Positions 1 to 6,861 of a stretch of DNA of 32,053 nt are shown here, in pieces. The notes beneath the pieces are model-generated. The model was not told the origin of the DNA, did not search any database, and worked only from the letters and a program-made list of their open reading frames with translations. The stretch lies in contig JAHDWH010000055.1 of assembly GCA_023384455.1 (NCBI GenBank), positions 1-32,053 on the forward strand, in the 5' to 3' direction. Position 1 is the stretch's first letter. Every line of letters begins with the position of its first letter. The stretch comes from Caldilineaceae bacterium. GTDB taxonomy: Bacteria; Chloroflexota; Anaerolineae; Caldilineales; Caldilineaceae. Made by a program: the position numbers and the translations under genes.

Positions 1-62
1 GAAAACTCAAAAAATCGAGCGTTTAACCAGAAACCTTTGAAAATGAACTATCAGATGAAATA

Positions 63-806
63 TTGAAAGAAGTCTTCGAGAAACGAGTAGCGCAGATGCT
101 TGAAAAGGCAGAAAACAAAAAGCGAATCCGCCAACTATTCAAAAACTTTGACTTCAATAGAGTAAAAGAATATCCATTACCGATAATTATCATGATTTTA
201 AAAAACAAATCAGTGGCAAACTCTTTCAGACAATACTTGCTAAGCAGGAAATCTATCACATCCAAAGATGTTGATCTCATGTTGACGTATCTTTGTCAAA
301 TTGATTTTTCCGACACCGAAGTTCTCGAGTTTCTGAGAAACTATACGCCCATGACAAGAATAATCTCCAAAGTGACAAACCCTGATTTGGCGCACTTGCA
401 ACCTGGCTATTATGGCTTGCAAAATTGCCAAATTCAGAAATTGTCCACATTGCCCGATGTAATAGAACAAATAAAGCATAGGGTGTTCAACGAAAGAATC
501 GAATCTTACTCTGTTGCATTGAATCATCTCCTCAATGAATTACATGGAATTTGCTTCCAAATTGATGGAAATGTCGGAAACAAAAGTAAAGACTATGACG
601 CCAATCAAGTTGTGCAATTCCTACAAACACAAGGGATTTCTCATCGCATCTGTATCGGTGTGCGTAGATTATTTGATCGTAGAAATACAAATCAAGTTTC
701 CCACCCTGGCTCAGCCAATTTCTTGGCGTGGAGCGTGTCAGAATTAGAATATTGGCAATATCATCAAATCGTGTCAGAGTGTTTAGATATTTTGGTGAAG
801 GCATGA
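63..806 (+). CDS. HEPN-like hypothetical protein, possibly 5'-frameshifted
   Basis: I do not recognise the full-length family. The protein (247 aa from a TTG codon) is helical and lysine-rich at its N-terminus. Near the C-terminus it has LFDRRNTNQVSHPG, which resembles the R-x4-6-H active-site motif of HEPN ribonuclease domains, followed by a helix ending ECLDILVKA. Base composition is unlike the neighbours: 20 of 60 bases are G/C in 121-180. No good ribosome binding site precedes the TTG. The frame is open back to position 27, and the frame before it (2-37) reads as plausible coding (KTQKIERLTRNL) up to a TGA at 38-40. Removing one T from the TTT at 36-38 would join them as RNLENELSDEI. The gene may therefore begin outside the window and carry a one-base insertion or sequencing error. 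The HEPN assignment is inference from the motif alone. Confidence 0.6.
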   Translation: MKEVFEKRVAQMLEKAENKKRIRQLFKNFDFNRVKEYPLPIIIMILKNKSVANSFRQYLLSRKSITSKDVDLMLTYLCQIDFSDTEVLEFLRNYTPMTRIISKVTNPDLAHLQPGYYGLQNCQIQKLSTLPDVIEQIKHRVFNERIESYSVALNHLLNELHGICFQIDGNVGNKSKDYDANQVVQFLQTQGISHRICIGVRRLFDRRNTNQVSHPGSANFLAWSVSELEYWQYHQIVSECLDILVKA

Positions 807-945
807 CATTTTATTCTCTGGACAGGTGAAGGGTTACCCACGCCTGCGGAGATTCAGCCTCGCTGAGATTTCTCTACGCTGATGCGAGGTGCAAATTACA
901 CAGCGACCCATTCCTACCCCACTCCATAGAAAGGCCCTCCCCCAA

Positions 946-2259
946 ATGCCCCCCACCACCGAAAACCCACTCATCACCGCCCGCCGGGAGCGCACCCGCT
1001 GGTTTCTCGCCGACCGCTTCGGGATGTTCATCCACTGGGGACTCTACGCCATCCCCGCCCGGGGCGAGTGGATCAAAAGCATCGAGAAGATCAGCGACGA
1101 GGACTATCAGCGCTACTTCGACGAGTTCAACCCGACCAATTTCCAGCCCAAGCGCTGGGCCAGGATCGCCAAAGAGGCGGGGATGAAATACGCCGTCCTC
1201 ACCGCCAAGCACCACGACGGCTTCTGCCTCTTCGACAGCCAACTGACCGACTATAAATCCACCAACACCCAGGCGGCCCGGGATTTCGTGGGGGAATATG
1301 TGGAGGCTTTCCGGGCCGAAGGGCTGCAGGTAGGTCTCTATTACTCTATCATCGACTGGCAGCATCCCGGCTACCCGGCCTACGGCGACCGCTTCCACCC
1401 CATGCGCGACAACCCGGCCTACAAAGATCAACCCCGGGATTTCGCCGCCTATCTGGAATACATGCACGGCCAGGTGGCCGAACTCCTCACCAACTACGGC
1501 AAAATTGATATTATGTGGTTCGATTTCTCCTACGACAATCTGATGGGCGAGGCCTGGCGGGCCACGGAACTGGTGCAGACCGTGCGAACATTGCAGCCCC
1601 ATCTTCTGATGGACAACCGGCTGGGGGCCAGCGGCGAAGGCAACCACCGCTTCACCACCAAAAACCCGGAAATCTTCGCCGGTGACTTCGCCTGTCCGGA
1701 GCAGATCATCCCGCCCGCGGGTCTAGTGGACGAGGATGGCGTCTCTGTGCCCTGGGAAGCCTGCATCACCCTCAACAAACATTGGGGCTACTGCGCCGCG
1801 GATCACGACTACAAATCCCCCCAACAGGTAGTGCGCGGCCTGGTGGAGTGTGTCAGCAAGCACGGCAATCTGCTGCTCAATGTGGGACCAAACGCCAAAG
1901 GCGAGATTCCCCTGGAGAGCGAGGCGATTCTGGCCGCGGTCGGCGAGTGGATGCGCCAGAACGGGGAGAGCATCTATGGCTGCGGCCGGGCAGATCTGCC
2001 CAAGCCCGAATGGGGACGCTACACCCAGAAGGGCAACCGGCTCTACGCCCACGTCTACGAGCGGGGCATCGGCCCCATCAACTTCCGGGGCTTGAAAGGC
2101 AAAATCAGCAAGGCCCGCCTCCTGGCCGACGGCTCCGAGCTGAAGCTGGACACCTCCTGGGTGACAAACGATTACCCGGACGACGCCTTTATCGATTTCC
2201 CGGCTTCCCGGCTGCCGGATGAATTGGATACGGTGATTGCGTTGGAGTTGATGGGGTAA
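946..2259 (+). CDS. alpha-L-fucosidase, GH29 family
   Basis: This is a retaining glycoside hydrolase predicted to release L-fucose from oligosaccharides or glycoconjugates. Starting at ATG 946 the protein has 437 aa, normal for GH29. Family signatures are RFGMFIHWGLY (residues 24-34), PARGEW (37-42), MWFDFSYD with D193 in the catalytic nucleophile position, the HWGY motif in the middle, and LLLNVGPNAKGEIP near residue 309. The frame is open to a GTG at 889, but those 19 extra residues are not family-like and AGAAAGG lies just upstream of 946, so I prefer 946. No signal peptide is visible, so the enzyme is probably cytoplasmic and acts on imported oligosaccharide. It appears monocistronic. Its leader resembles the leader of the hydrolase gene at 3411. 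Confidence 0.93.
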   Translation: MPPTTENPLITARRERTRWFLADRFGMFIHWGLYAIPARGEWIKSIEKISDEDYQRYFDEFNPTNFQPKRWARIAKEAGMKYAVLTAKHHDGFCLFDSQLTDYKSTNTQAARDFVGEYVEAFRAEGLQVGLYYSIIDWQHPGYPAYGDRFHPMRDNPAYKDQPRDFAAYLEYMHGQVAELLTNYGKIDIMWFDFSYDNLMGEAWRATELVQTVRTLQPHLLMDNRLGASGEGNHRFTTKNPEIFAGDFACPEQIIPPAGLVDEDGVSVPWEACITLNKHWGYCAADHDYKSPQQVVRGLVECVSKHGNLLLNVGPNAKGEIPLESEAILAAVGEWMRQNGESIYGCGRADLPKPEWGRYTQKGNRLYAHVYERGIGPINFRGLKGKISKARLLADGSELKLDTSWVTNDYPDDAFIDFPASRLPDELDTVIALELMG

Positions 2260-2398
2260 GGAGTGGGCCGGACCAGGCCCAGCGGTTTTTCTACGCTGGG
2301 CTTGGATGTGAAACTCTCCGATACGCCGGATGTGCAGCAAGGGAAACTGCGCTGTGAACAGAGCATGTACGGAATGCAAAATTGCGAAATAGTACAAA

Positions 2399-2483
2399 CA
2401 GGACTTACGCACTTTCTCCTGGGAGCGCAGGCGTCTCGCCTGCTGCCGCCAGGATGGCGGCGATCCCAGGTGCGTAAGTCCTG
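2399..2483. mobile_element. 85-bp MITE-like element with 13-bp terminal inverted repeats
   Basis: CAGGACTTACGCA at 2399-2411 is a perfect inverted copy of TGCGTAAGTCCTG at 2471-2483. Inside lie further palindromic pieces, including CTCCTGGGA facing TCCCAGG and GCAGGCGTCTCGCCTGC. The element is too short to code for a transposase. A clear flanking target-site duplication is not visible. It looks like a non-autonomous IS derivative moved in trans. Confidence 0.65.
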
Positions 2484-2489
2484 ATAAAC

Positions 2490-2519
2490 AAAGTTGGGTA
2501 GCAGGTGCCCAACTTTTTT
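2490..2519 (+). terminator. intrinsic terminator-like hairpin
   Basis: The stem AAAGTTGGG (2490-2498) pairs with CCCAACTTT (2508-2516) around a 9-nt loop, and the T run 2514-2519 follows. It lies right after the MITE-like element and could end transcription coming from the fucosidase gene or the element. Confidence 0.6.
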
Positions 2520-2527
2520 GTTATAAT
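2519..2527 (+). promoter_or_regulatory. extended -10 promoter for the 2593 gene pair
   Basis: TGTTATAAT contains a perfect TATAAT box at 2522-2527 with the TG of an extended -10 element. It starts at the end of the terminator T run. No good -35 box is visible, as is usual for extended -10 promoters. The predicted start is near 2534, about 60 nt before the ATG at 2593. Confidence 0.6.
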
Positions 2528-2592
2528 AAGCTCAGTAGCGACTGCATTTAGCGATTTCAAAGAAGTCGCAAAGGGTTCATTAGGAGACAACA

Positions 2593-2808
2593 ATGACACT
2601 GGTCGAAATATTACCGACGATTCGGCAGCTACCAGCATTTGAAAAATTACGTTTAATTCGCATTCTTACGGAAGATCTGGATACCAACGCGGAGATTTAT
2701 CCATTTGAGCATCATAAGACCTACATGTTGCCGACCCCCTATGATATGTTTGGCGCCGGGCAAGTATTGGCCGATGCATTAGCAGCCTTTGAAGCCAAGG
2801 AACAGTAA
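2593..2808 (+). CDS. small uncharacterised protein paired with retropepsin-like protein
   Basis: A 71-aa protein of unknown function. The N-terminal half is helical (IRQLPAFEKLRLIRILTEDL), and the C-terminal half has YMLPTPYDMFGAGQVLADAL. It resembles small proteins common in cyanobacteria and Chloroflexota that sit directly before another small gene. A good ribosome binding site (TAGGAGAC) precedes the ATG. The next gene begins 3 nt after its stop, so the two are surely co-transcribed. The arrangement resembles a toxin-antitoxin pair, but no toxin fold is recognised and that reading is only a guess. Confidence 0.75.
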   Translation: MTLVEILPTIRQLPAFEKLRLIRILTEDLDTNAEIYPFEHHKTYMLPTPYDMFGAGQVLADALAAFEAKEQ

Positions 2809-2811
2809 ACA

Positions 2812-3219
2812 ATGCGTTTTCCGTATACAGTTACTGGTCCAACTCAGACCGAATTTGATAGCTTACCGCGTTTGCCACTTACGCTACAGCTTGACCGCCA
2901 TCGAGTTGAAGCGGTTGGGTTGGTAGATAGCGGCGCAACTGTAAACGTATTGCCTTATGACGTCGGCTTACAGCTAGGTGAGTCGTGGGAGGATCAGAAG
3001 GCAACCATCAAACTCGCTGGCAATCTTGGCGGTTTCGCAGCACAGCCGATATTTGCTATGGCAACTATTGGCGACTTTACACCGATTCGTCTTGTTTTTG
3101 CTTGGACTCGCAATAACAACGTGCCATTGATTTTGGGGCAGATGAATTTCTTCATGGAGTTCGAGGTCTGTTTCTTTCGTAAACAGCGGGAGTTTGAGAT
3201 AAAACCAGCCTCCACGTAA
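2812..3219 (+). CDS. retropepsin-like aspartic protease domain protein
   Basis: A 135-aa protein made of a single retroviral-type aspartic protease fold. VDSGATVNVLP carries the catalytic Asp-Ser-Gly, and VPLILGQMNFFMEFEV matches the second conserved region (ILG followed by FF) of these domains. Such proteins would act as dimers. There is no signal peptide or membrane segment. It starts 3 nt after the stop of the 71-aa gene, so translation is probably coupled. The physiological substrate is unknown. A non-proteolytic role is possible, because the family is often annotated only as aspartyl protease-like. Confidence 0.8.
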   Translation: MRFPYTVTGPTQTEFDSLPRLPLTLQLDRHRVEAVGLVDSGATVNVLPYDVGLQLGESWEDQKATIKLAGNLGGFAAQPIFAMATIGDFTPIRLVFAWTRNNNVPLILGQMNFFMEFEVCFFRKQREFEIKPAST

Positions 3220-3351
3220 AGACGCCACTGCCGAACATTACATGGGGCAGAGGCCGGAACAGTAGGGCATTTTTTGTTGTTCTACTTTCGGTGTTACTGT
3301 CATTATCCCGCCGCCGAACAGACTGGGCACACGACACTCTGTTTTCTTTTC

Positions 3352-3360
3352 TGCTATTAT
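3352..3360 (+). promoter_or_regulatory. putative extended -10 promoter of the hydrolase operon
   Basis: TGCTATTAT is an extended -10 element with TATTAT at 3355-3360, lying about 50 nt before the ATG at 3411. The -35 position holds only a T-rich stretch. The rest of 3220-3351 contains no gene or other clear signal. Confidence 0.45.
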
Positions 3361-3410
3361 AGGCGACACGGCGACGCAACCCTACGCCACCCCACAGAAA
3401 GGCCCCCCCA

Positions 3411-4076
3411 ATGCCCCACCCCCAACCCGACGGCTTTCTCGCCCTGCCCGCCAGCGGCACAGGCCCAGGTGTACTCGTTCTCCACGCCTGGTGGGGACTC
3501 AACGAGACGATCCGGGGCGTCTGCACCCGGCTGGCCGAGGCCGGTTTCGTCGCCTTCGCCCCGGACCTCTACCACGGCAAAGTGGCGAAAACAATTGCCG
3601 AGGCTGAAATTCTGGGCGGCACAGTGGACGCCAACTTCCTACAGGCCAAAACCGAAATCGCAGAGGCGGCGCAGTTCCTCCACGAACAGGCGGCTCCCTC
3701 CGACCGGGGACTGGCGGTGATCGGCTTCTCTCTGGGCGCGTTCTTTGCCCTGGCCCTGGCCGCAGAAACCCCCGCACACATCGACTCCGTCGTCCTCTTC
3801 TATGGGAGCGAAGGCACAATGGGCAGCGATTTCAGCGCTTCCAGAGCGGACTATCTGGGCCACTTCGCCGCAAACGACGAGTACGAACCCCAATCGAATG
3901 TGGACCTGCTGACCGAATCCCTACGCCGTGCGGGCCGCCCGCTGACTTTCCACACCTACCCGGACACAGGCCACTGGTTTTTTGAGCCGGACGTTTTGCA
4001 AGCCTACAATCCAGCCGCGGCCAGCCTGGCCTGGGAGCGCACGCTGGCTTTCCTGAATCGGCCTTCCACCGTATGA
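3411..4076 (+). CDS. dienelactone hydrolase family protein
   Basis: A 221-aa alpha/beta hydrolase of the dienelactone hydrolase family. The opening GVLVLHAWWGLN is the family's oxyanion region. GFSLGA places a serine nucleophile at S107, where many dienelactone hydrolases have cysteine. The rest of the triad is probably D156 (NDEYEP) and H188 (DTGHWF). Length is typical and no signal peptide is seen. The substrate cannot be read from sequence; members range from chloroaromatic catabolism to general ester hydrolysis. The stop overlaps the start of the next gene (ATGA), so it heads a three-gene operon with a PLP enzyme and a NUDIX hydrolase. Confidence 0.88.
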   Translation: MPHPQPDGFLALPASGTGPGVLVLHAWWGLNETIRGVCTRLAEAGFVAFAPDLYHGKVAKTIAEAEILGGTVDANFLQAKTEIAEAAQFLHEQAAPSDRGLAVIGFSLGAFFALALAAETPAHIDSVVLFYGSEGTMGSDFSASRADYLGHFAANDEYEPQSNVDLLTESLRRAGRPLTFHTYPDTGHWFFEPDVLQAYNPAAASLAWERTLAFLNRPSTV

Positions 4077-5239
4077 GTACGCCTATGAACCCCCTCACCG
4101 ACTCTCTCACCAGCCGCTGGCGGGCCGAATTCCCCGGCCTGGAACGCAGCGTCTATATGAACACCTGCTCCCTGGGCCAGCTCTCCCGCCGCAGTATGGA
4201 CGGGATGCAGCGCTTTCAGGAGCAGTGGCTCAGCTACGGGGCCAGCGCTTGGTACGAACTCTGGCTGGGCGAGATGGCAGACGCCCGGGCCCGCTTTGCC
4301 CGGCTCATCAACGCCCGGCCCAATGAAATCGCCATCCTGCCCAGCGTGGGTGTGGCCCTCAGCGTCATCGGCAGCAGCCTGGACTTCTCCGCCCGGCCCG
4401 AAGTCGTCGTCACCGAAATGGACTTTCCGACGATTCCCTACCAGTGGATGGCTCGGGGCGAGGAGGGCGCGCAACTGCGCCTGCTCGCCTCCCCGGATCG
4501 GGTGCAGGTGCCGCTGGAGAGCTTCGACCAGGCCATCGGCCCCCGCACCGGACTGGTCGCCACTACCCACGTCTTTTTCACCAGCGGTTGGGTGCAGGAT
4601 ATCGCCGCCATTTCTGCCCTGGCCCACGAGGCCGGTGCGCTCTGTCTGGTAGACGGCTACCAGGCCGCGGGCCAGATTCCCGTGGATGTCAAAGCCGCGG
4701 ACGTGGATGTCTACATCAGCGGCGGGCTGAAGTGGCTGCTGGGCGGGCCAGGGATTGTCTTTATGTATGTGAAAGAAGAACTGATCCCCCAACTCCACCC
4801 GACCACCACCGGCTGGTTTGCCGCCAAAGATATGTTCAAGTTCAACCCGGAGCGTTTCGAGATGGCCGAGGACGCCCGCCGCTTCGAGCCGGGCACGCCC
4901 GCGGTGGCCGCGGTCTACGCCGCCAACGCCGGGCTGTCGATTGTCGAGGAGATCGGCCCGGAAGCCATCCGCGCCCGCACCGCCGCACTGGACGCGGACC
5001 TGATCCGCCGCCTGCGTTCCGCGGGTCTGCAACCCCGCATCCCCGCCGATATGACCCGCCACGCGGGGATTGTGATGCTGCCCGTGGACGACCCACCCGC
5101 GGCGGTCAAAGCGCTGAAGGAGCGGGGCATAATCATCGACTACCGGCCCGGCAGCCTGCGGCTCAGTCCCTACTTTTACAACACAGAGGCAGAGAACCAA
5201 CTGCTGGTCGATGGGATTGGGGAGGTTCTCTATGGCTGA
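4073..5239 (+). CDS. class V aminotransferase-fold PLP enzyme
   Basis: A 388-aa fold-type I PLP enzyme of the class V aminotransferase/cysteine desulfurase/kynureninase group. The PLP-binding Asp is in LVDGYQAAG (D194, with Q197). The Schiff-base lysine is K220 in SGGLKWLLGGPG. The C-terminal domain ends with RLSPYFYNTEAEN, as in kynureninase and selenocysteine lyase relatives. I cannot name the substrate: there is no desulfurase active-site cysteine loop that I can identify. It starts at an ATG overlapping the stop of the hydrolase gene. A second ATG lies 12 nt downstream. The end overlaps the NUDIX gene by 8 nt, which suggests translational coupling. Confidence 0.85.
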   Translation: MSTPMNPLTDSLTSRWRAEFPGLERSVYMNTCSLGQLSRRSMDGMQRFQEQWLSYGASAWYELWLGEMADARARFARLINARPNEIAILPSVGVALSVIGSSLDFSARPEVVVTEMDFPTIPYQWMARGEEGAQLRLLASPDRVQVPLESFDQAIGPRTGLVATTHVFFTSGWVQDIAAISALAHEAGALCLVDGYQAAGQIPVDVKAADVDVYISGGLKWLLGGPGIVFMYVKEELIPQLHPTTTGWFAAKDMFKFNPERFEMAEDARRFEPGTPAVAAVYAANAGLSIVEEIGPEAIRARTAALDADLIRRLRSAGLQPRIPADMTRHAGIVMLPVDDPPAAVKALKERGIIIDYRPGSLRLSPYFYNTEAENQLLVDGIGEVLYG

Positions 5240-5729
5240 ACCGATCGAAAGGCCCAAGTGGAATGCTCCGTTGAGAATTCGCCCCATCTCCCTCGCTCTC
5301 ATCCGGCGGCCCTCCGCTGGCGGCTGGTTGGCTGGCTACGGCAAGGACAGCCGCAAAAACCGGGAATTCTACCGGCCTCCGGGCGGCGGTATTGAGTTCG
5401 GCGAAAACAGCAGCGAGACAGTGCGTCGGGAAATGATGGAGGAATTTGGGACGGTTGTCGAACCCTTGCACCTCCTGGGCGTCACCGAAAATATCTTCAC
5501 CTACGAAGGCAACCCCGGCCATGAAATCGTCTTTCTGTGGGAAACCCGCTTCGTCGACGAGCGCTTCTACGCTCTGGACGAGATTGTCATTGCGGCTGAC
5601 AACGGTGAACGGAATCCCGCCCACTGGATCGACCCCGACGATCTGGCAGCCCGGGGCATCGCCCTCTACCCCGACGGTCTGCCGGAAATCCTGCGTCAGC
5701 AGACGGGTTCGCAGAAATTCCACTTCTGA
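5232..5729 (+). CDS. NUDIX hydrolase
   Basis: A 165-aa NUDIX protein. The NUDIX box runs from G52 to T74, with metal-binding REMMEE (R66, E67, E70, E71). A hydrophobic residue normally at the last box position is Thr here. I chose the ATG at 5232 because GGAGG lies 7 nt upstream; the frame stays open to 5211 without a better site. It probably cleaves a nucleoside diphosphate-linked compound, but the substrate is not evident. It is the last gene of the hydrolase-PLP enzyme-NUDIX operon. Confidence 0.9.
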   Translation: MAEPIERPKWNAPLRIRPISLALIRRPSAGGWLAGYGKDSRKNREFYRPPGGGIEFGENSSETVRREMMEEFGTVVEPLHLLGVTENIFTYEGNPGHEIVFLWETRFVDERFYALDEIVIAADNGERNPAHWIDPDDLAARGIALYPDGLPEILRQQTGSQKFHF

Positions 5730-5778
5730 TTCCGGGAATCGGCTATCCACTCCTCGCGATTCGGTCATTCGTCCCCGT

Positions 5779-5807
5779 TTGGCTTTTTGTCCCACACCGC
5801 CTAAAAT
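5779..5807 (+). promoter_or_regulatory. sigma70-type promoter of the ATPase-helicase island
   Basis: TTGGCT (5779-5784) and TAAAAT (5802-5807) are separated by 17 bp, a good match to a housekeeping promoter. The predicted start near 5814 leaves a leader of about 45 nt before the GTG at 5859. It is the best promoter candidate for the whole island. Confidence 0.6.
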
Positions 5808-5858
5808 AGGACTATCCGAAGGATTTTCCGGTTCCCATTTCCACGAAAGGCTGAAGGC

Positions 5859-6740
5859 GTGAACGACGAATTATTACAGGCAGTACAGGCGGGTCAGGCC
5901 GAGACCGACCCCAAATTCAAAGCACTGAAAGCGGCCAGCAGCGCGTTGACCGCGGCCTCCCGGCTCGCGGCCCAGGAGAAGCTGGACGCGCTGCCTATGC
6001 AAAAGGCCCTGGCCAAATTGCAGCAGGCCGCCGAACTGGTGAAGGCGATGGGGCTGGAAGATGCAGCCCTGGACAGGGCCACCACCGCTTTTGGCGAGGC
6101 CACCCAAGCCGCGCTGGACGCCCTGGCCTTCCAGTTTGCCCGGGACCTGAAGGAGAGCTTCGAGGCCCGGGGCCAGGAAGTCGAAGGCCGTCCCCCCACC
6201 CTCGTCGTGGACCAACTGGTGCTGCAAATCGACAGCGGCGCGCGCAAAGCCCAGTGGTTCTATGGCAAAGAGGCGCTGACCAAACCCCTGCCCCTCTCCC
6301 TGAGCGGCATCATCAAAGCCTATGACCAGCAGCGCAAGGCCATTCTGGAGCGCAAGGACGAGACACCTGCCTTCCTGGCCGATCTCTACAACGCCTGGAA
6401 CGATCTGATGACCGAAAAGACCGAGAAAGCCGGTCGTCGCCCCGCCCAGAACCGCATCAATCTGGTGGAGACCTACGCCAAACTTGTGCTCAACCGCCAG
6501 GTGGCCCGCTTCTGGAACGCCCCCTCCCGCAGCACCTTCAAAGATTACGAGCGCCCCTTTTTCGTGCGCGATTTGGTTCTTGCCAACGATGCCGGTGGGA
6601 CAGTTCAGGTCGATGGCAAAGCCTATCGCCTGCGCCTGGGCACGGCCACCAAAAGCCAGGCCGACAGCGCAGCCCGCAGCGTCTGGGTTCCCAGCAGCGC
6701 GCTGGGCGGGGATTTCTACGGCGATATTACGTTTGAGTAG
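5859..6740 (+). CDS. unknown protein, first gene of the ATPase-helicase island
   Basis: I do not recognise this 293-aa protein. Residues 1-110 are Ala/Leu/Lys-rich and strongly helical (possible coiled coil). The middle part (about 120-230) has QIDSGARKAQWFYGKEAL and ARFWNAPSRSTF. The last 60 residues look beta-rich. There is no signal peptide, membrane segment or recognisable catalytic motif. It starts at GTG 5859 after AAGGC-type purines. It shares GC-rich codon use and orientation with the DUF2791-type ATPase that follows, and no other gene intervenes, so it is probably a structural or adaptor subunit of that system. TerB-type proteins are known to occur near such ATPase/helicase genes in other bacteria, but I cannot see a TerB domain here. 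Confidence 0.75.
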   Translation: MNDELLQAVQAGQAETDPKFKALKAASSALTAASRLAAQEKLDALPMQKALAKLQQAAELVKAMGLEDAALDRATTAFGEATQAALDALAFQFARDLKESFEARGQEVEGRPPTLVVDQLVLQIDSGARKAQWFYGKEALTKPLPLSLSGIIKAYDQQRKAILERKDETPAFLADLYNAWNDLMTEKTEKAGRRPAQNRINLVETYAKLVLNRQVARFWNAPSRSTFKDYERPFFVRDLVLANDAGGTVQVDGKAYRLRLGTATKSQADSAARSVWVPSSALGGDFYGDITFE

Positions 6741-6745
6741 TTGCT

Positions 6746-6847
6746 GGGGAGTAGGGATTGGGGAACAGGGAGTGGGGAGTAGGGACTGGGAATTTCCCGA
6801 TCCCCACTCCCTGATCCCCAGTCTCCAGTCCCCCATCCCCAATCCCT
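6746..6847. repeat. long G-rich/C-rich inverted repeat
   Basis: A G-rich arm (6746-6792: runs of three or four G separated by 3-4 nt) is followed by its C-rich counterpart (6793-6847), centred on GGGAATTTCCC near 6793. It occupies the whole gap between the first island gene and the first ATPase gene. The G runs fit a G-quadruplex pattern. Related C-rich sequence occurs inside the E2 gene near 23168 and 23401. Confidence 0.7.
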
Positions 6848-6861
6848 AACAGGAGCTTTCC

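Noticed and set aside
2263..2484. 73-aa protein after the fucosidase gene
   Set aside because: Its C-terminal half is the MITE-like element and no ribosome binding site or family-like sequence is present.
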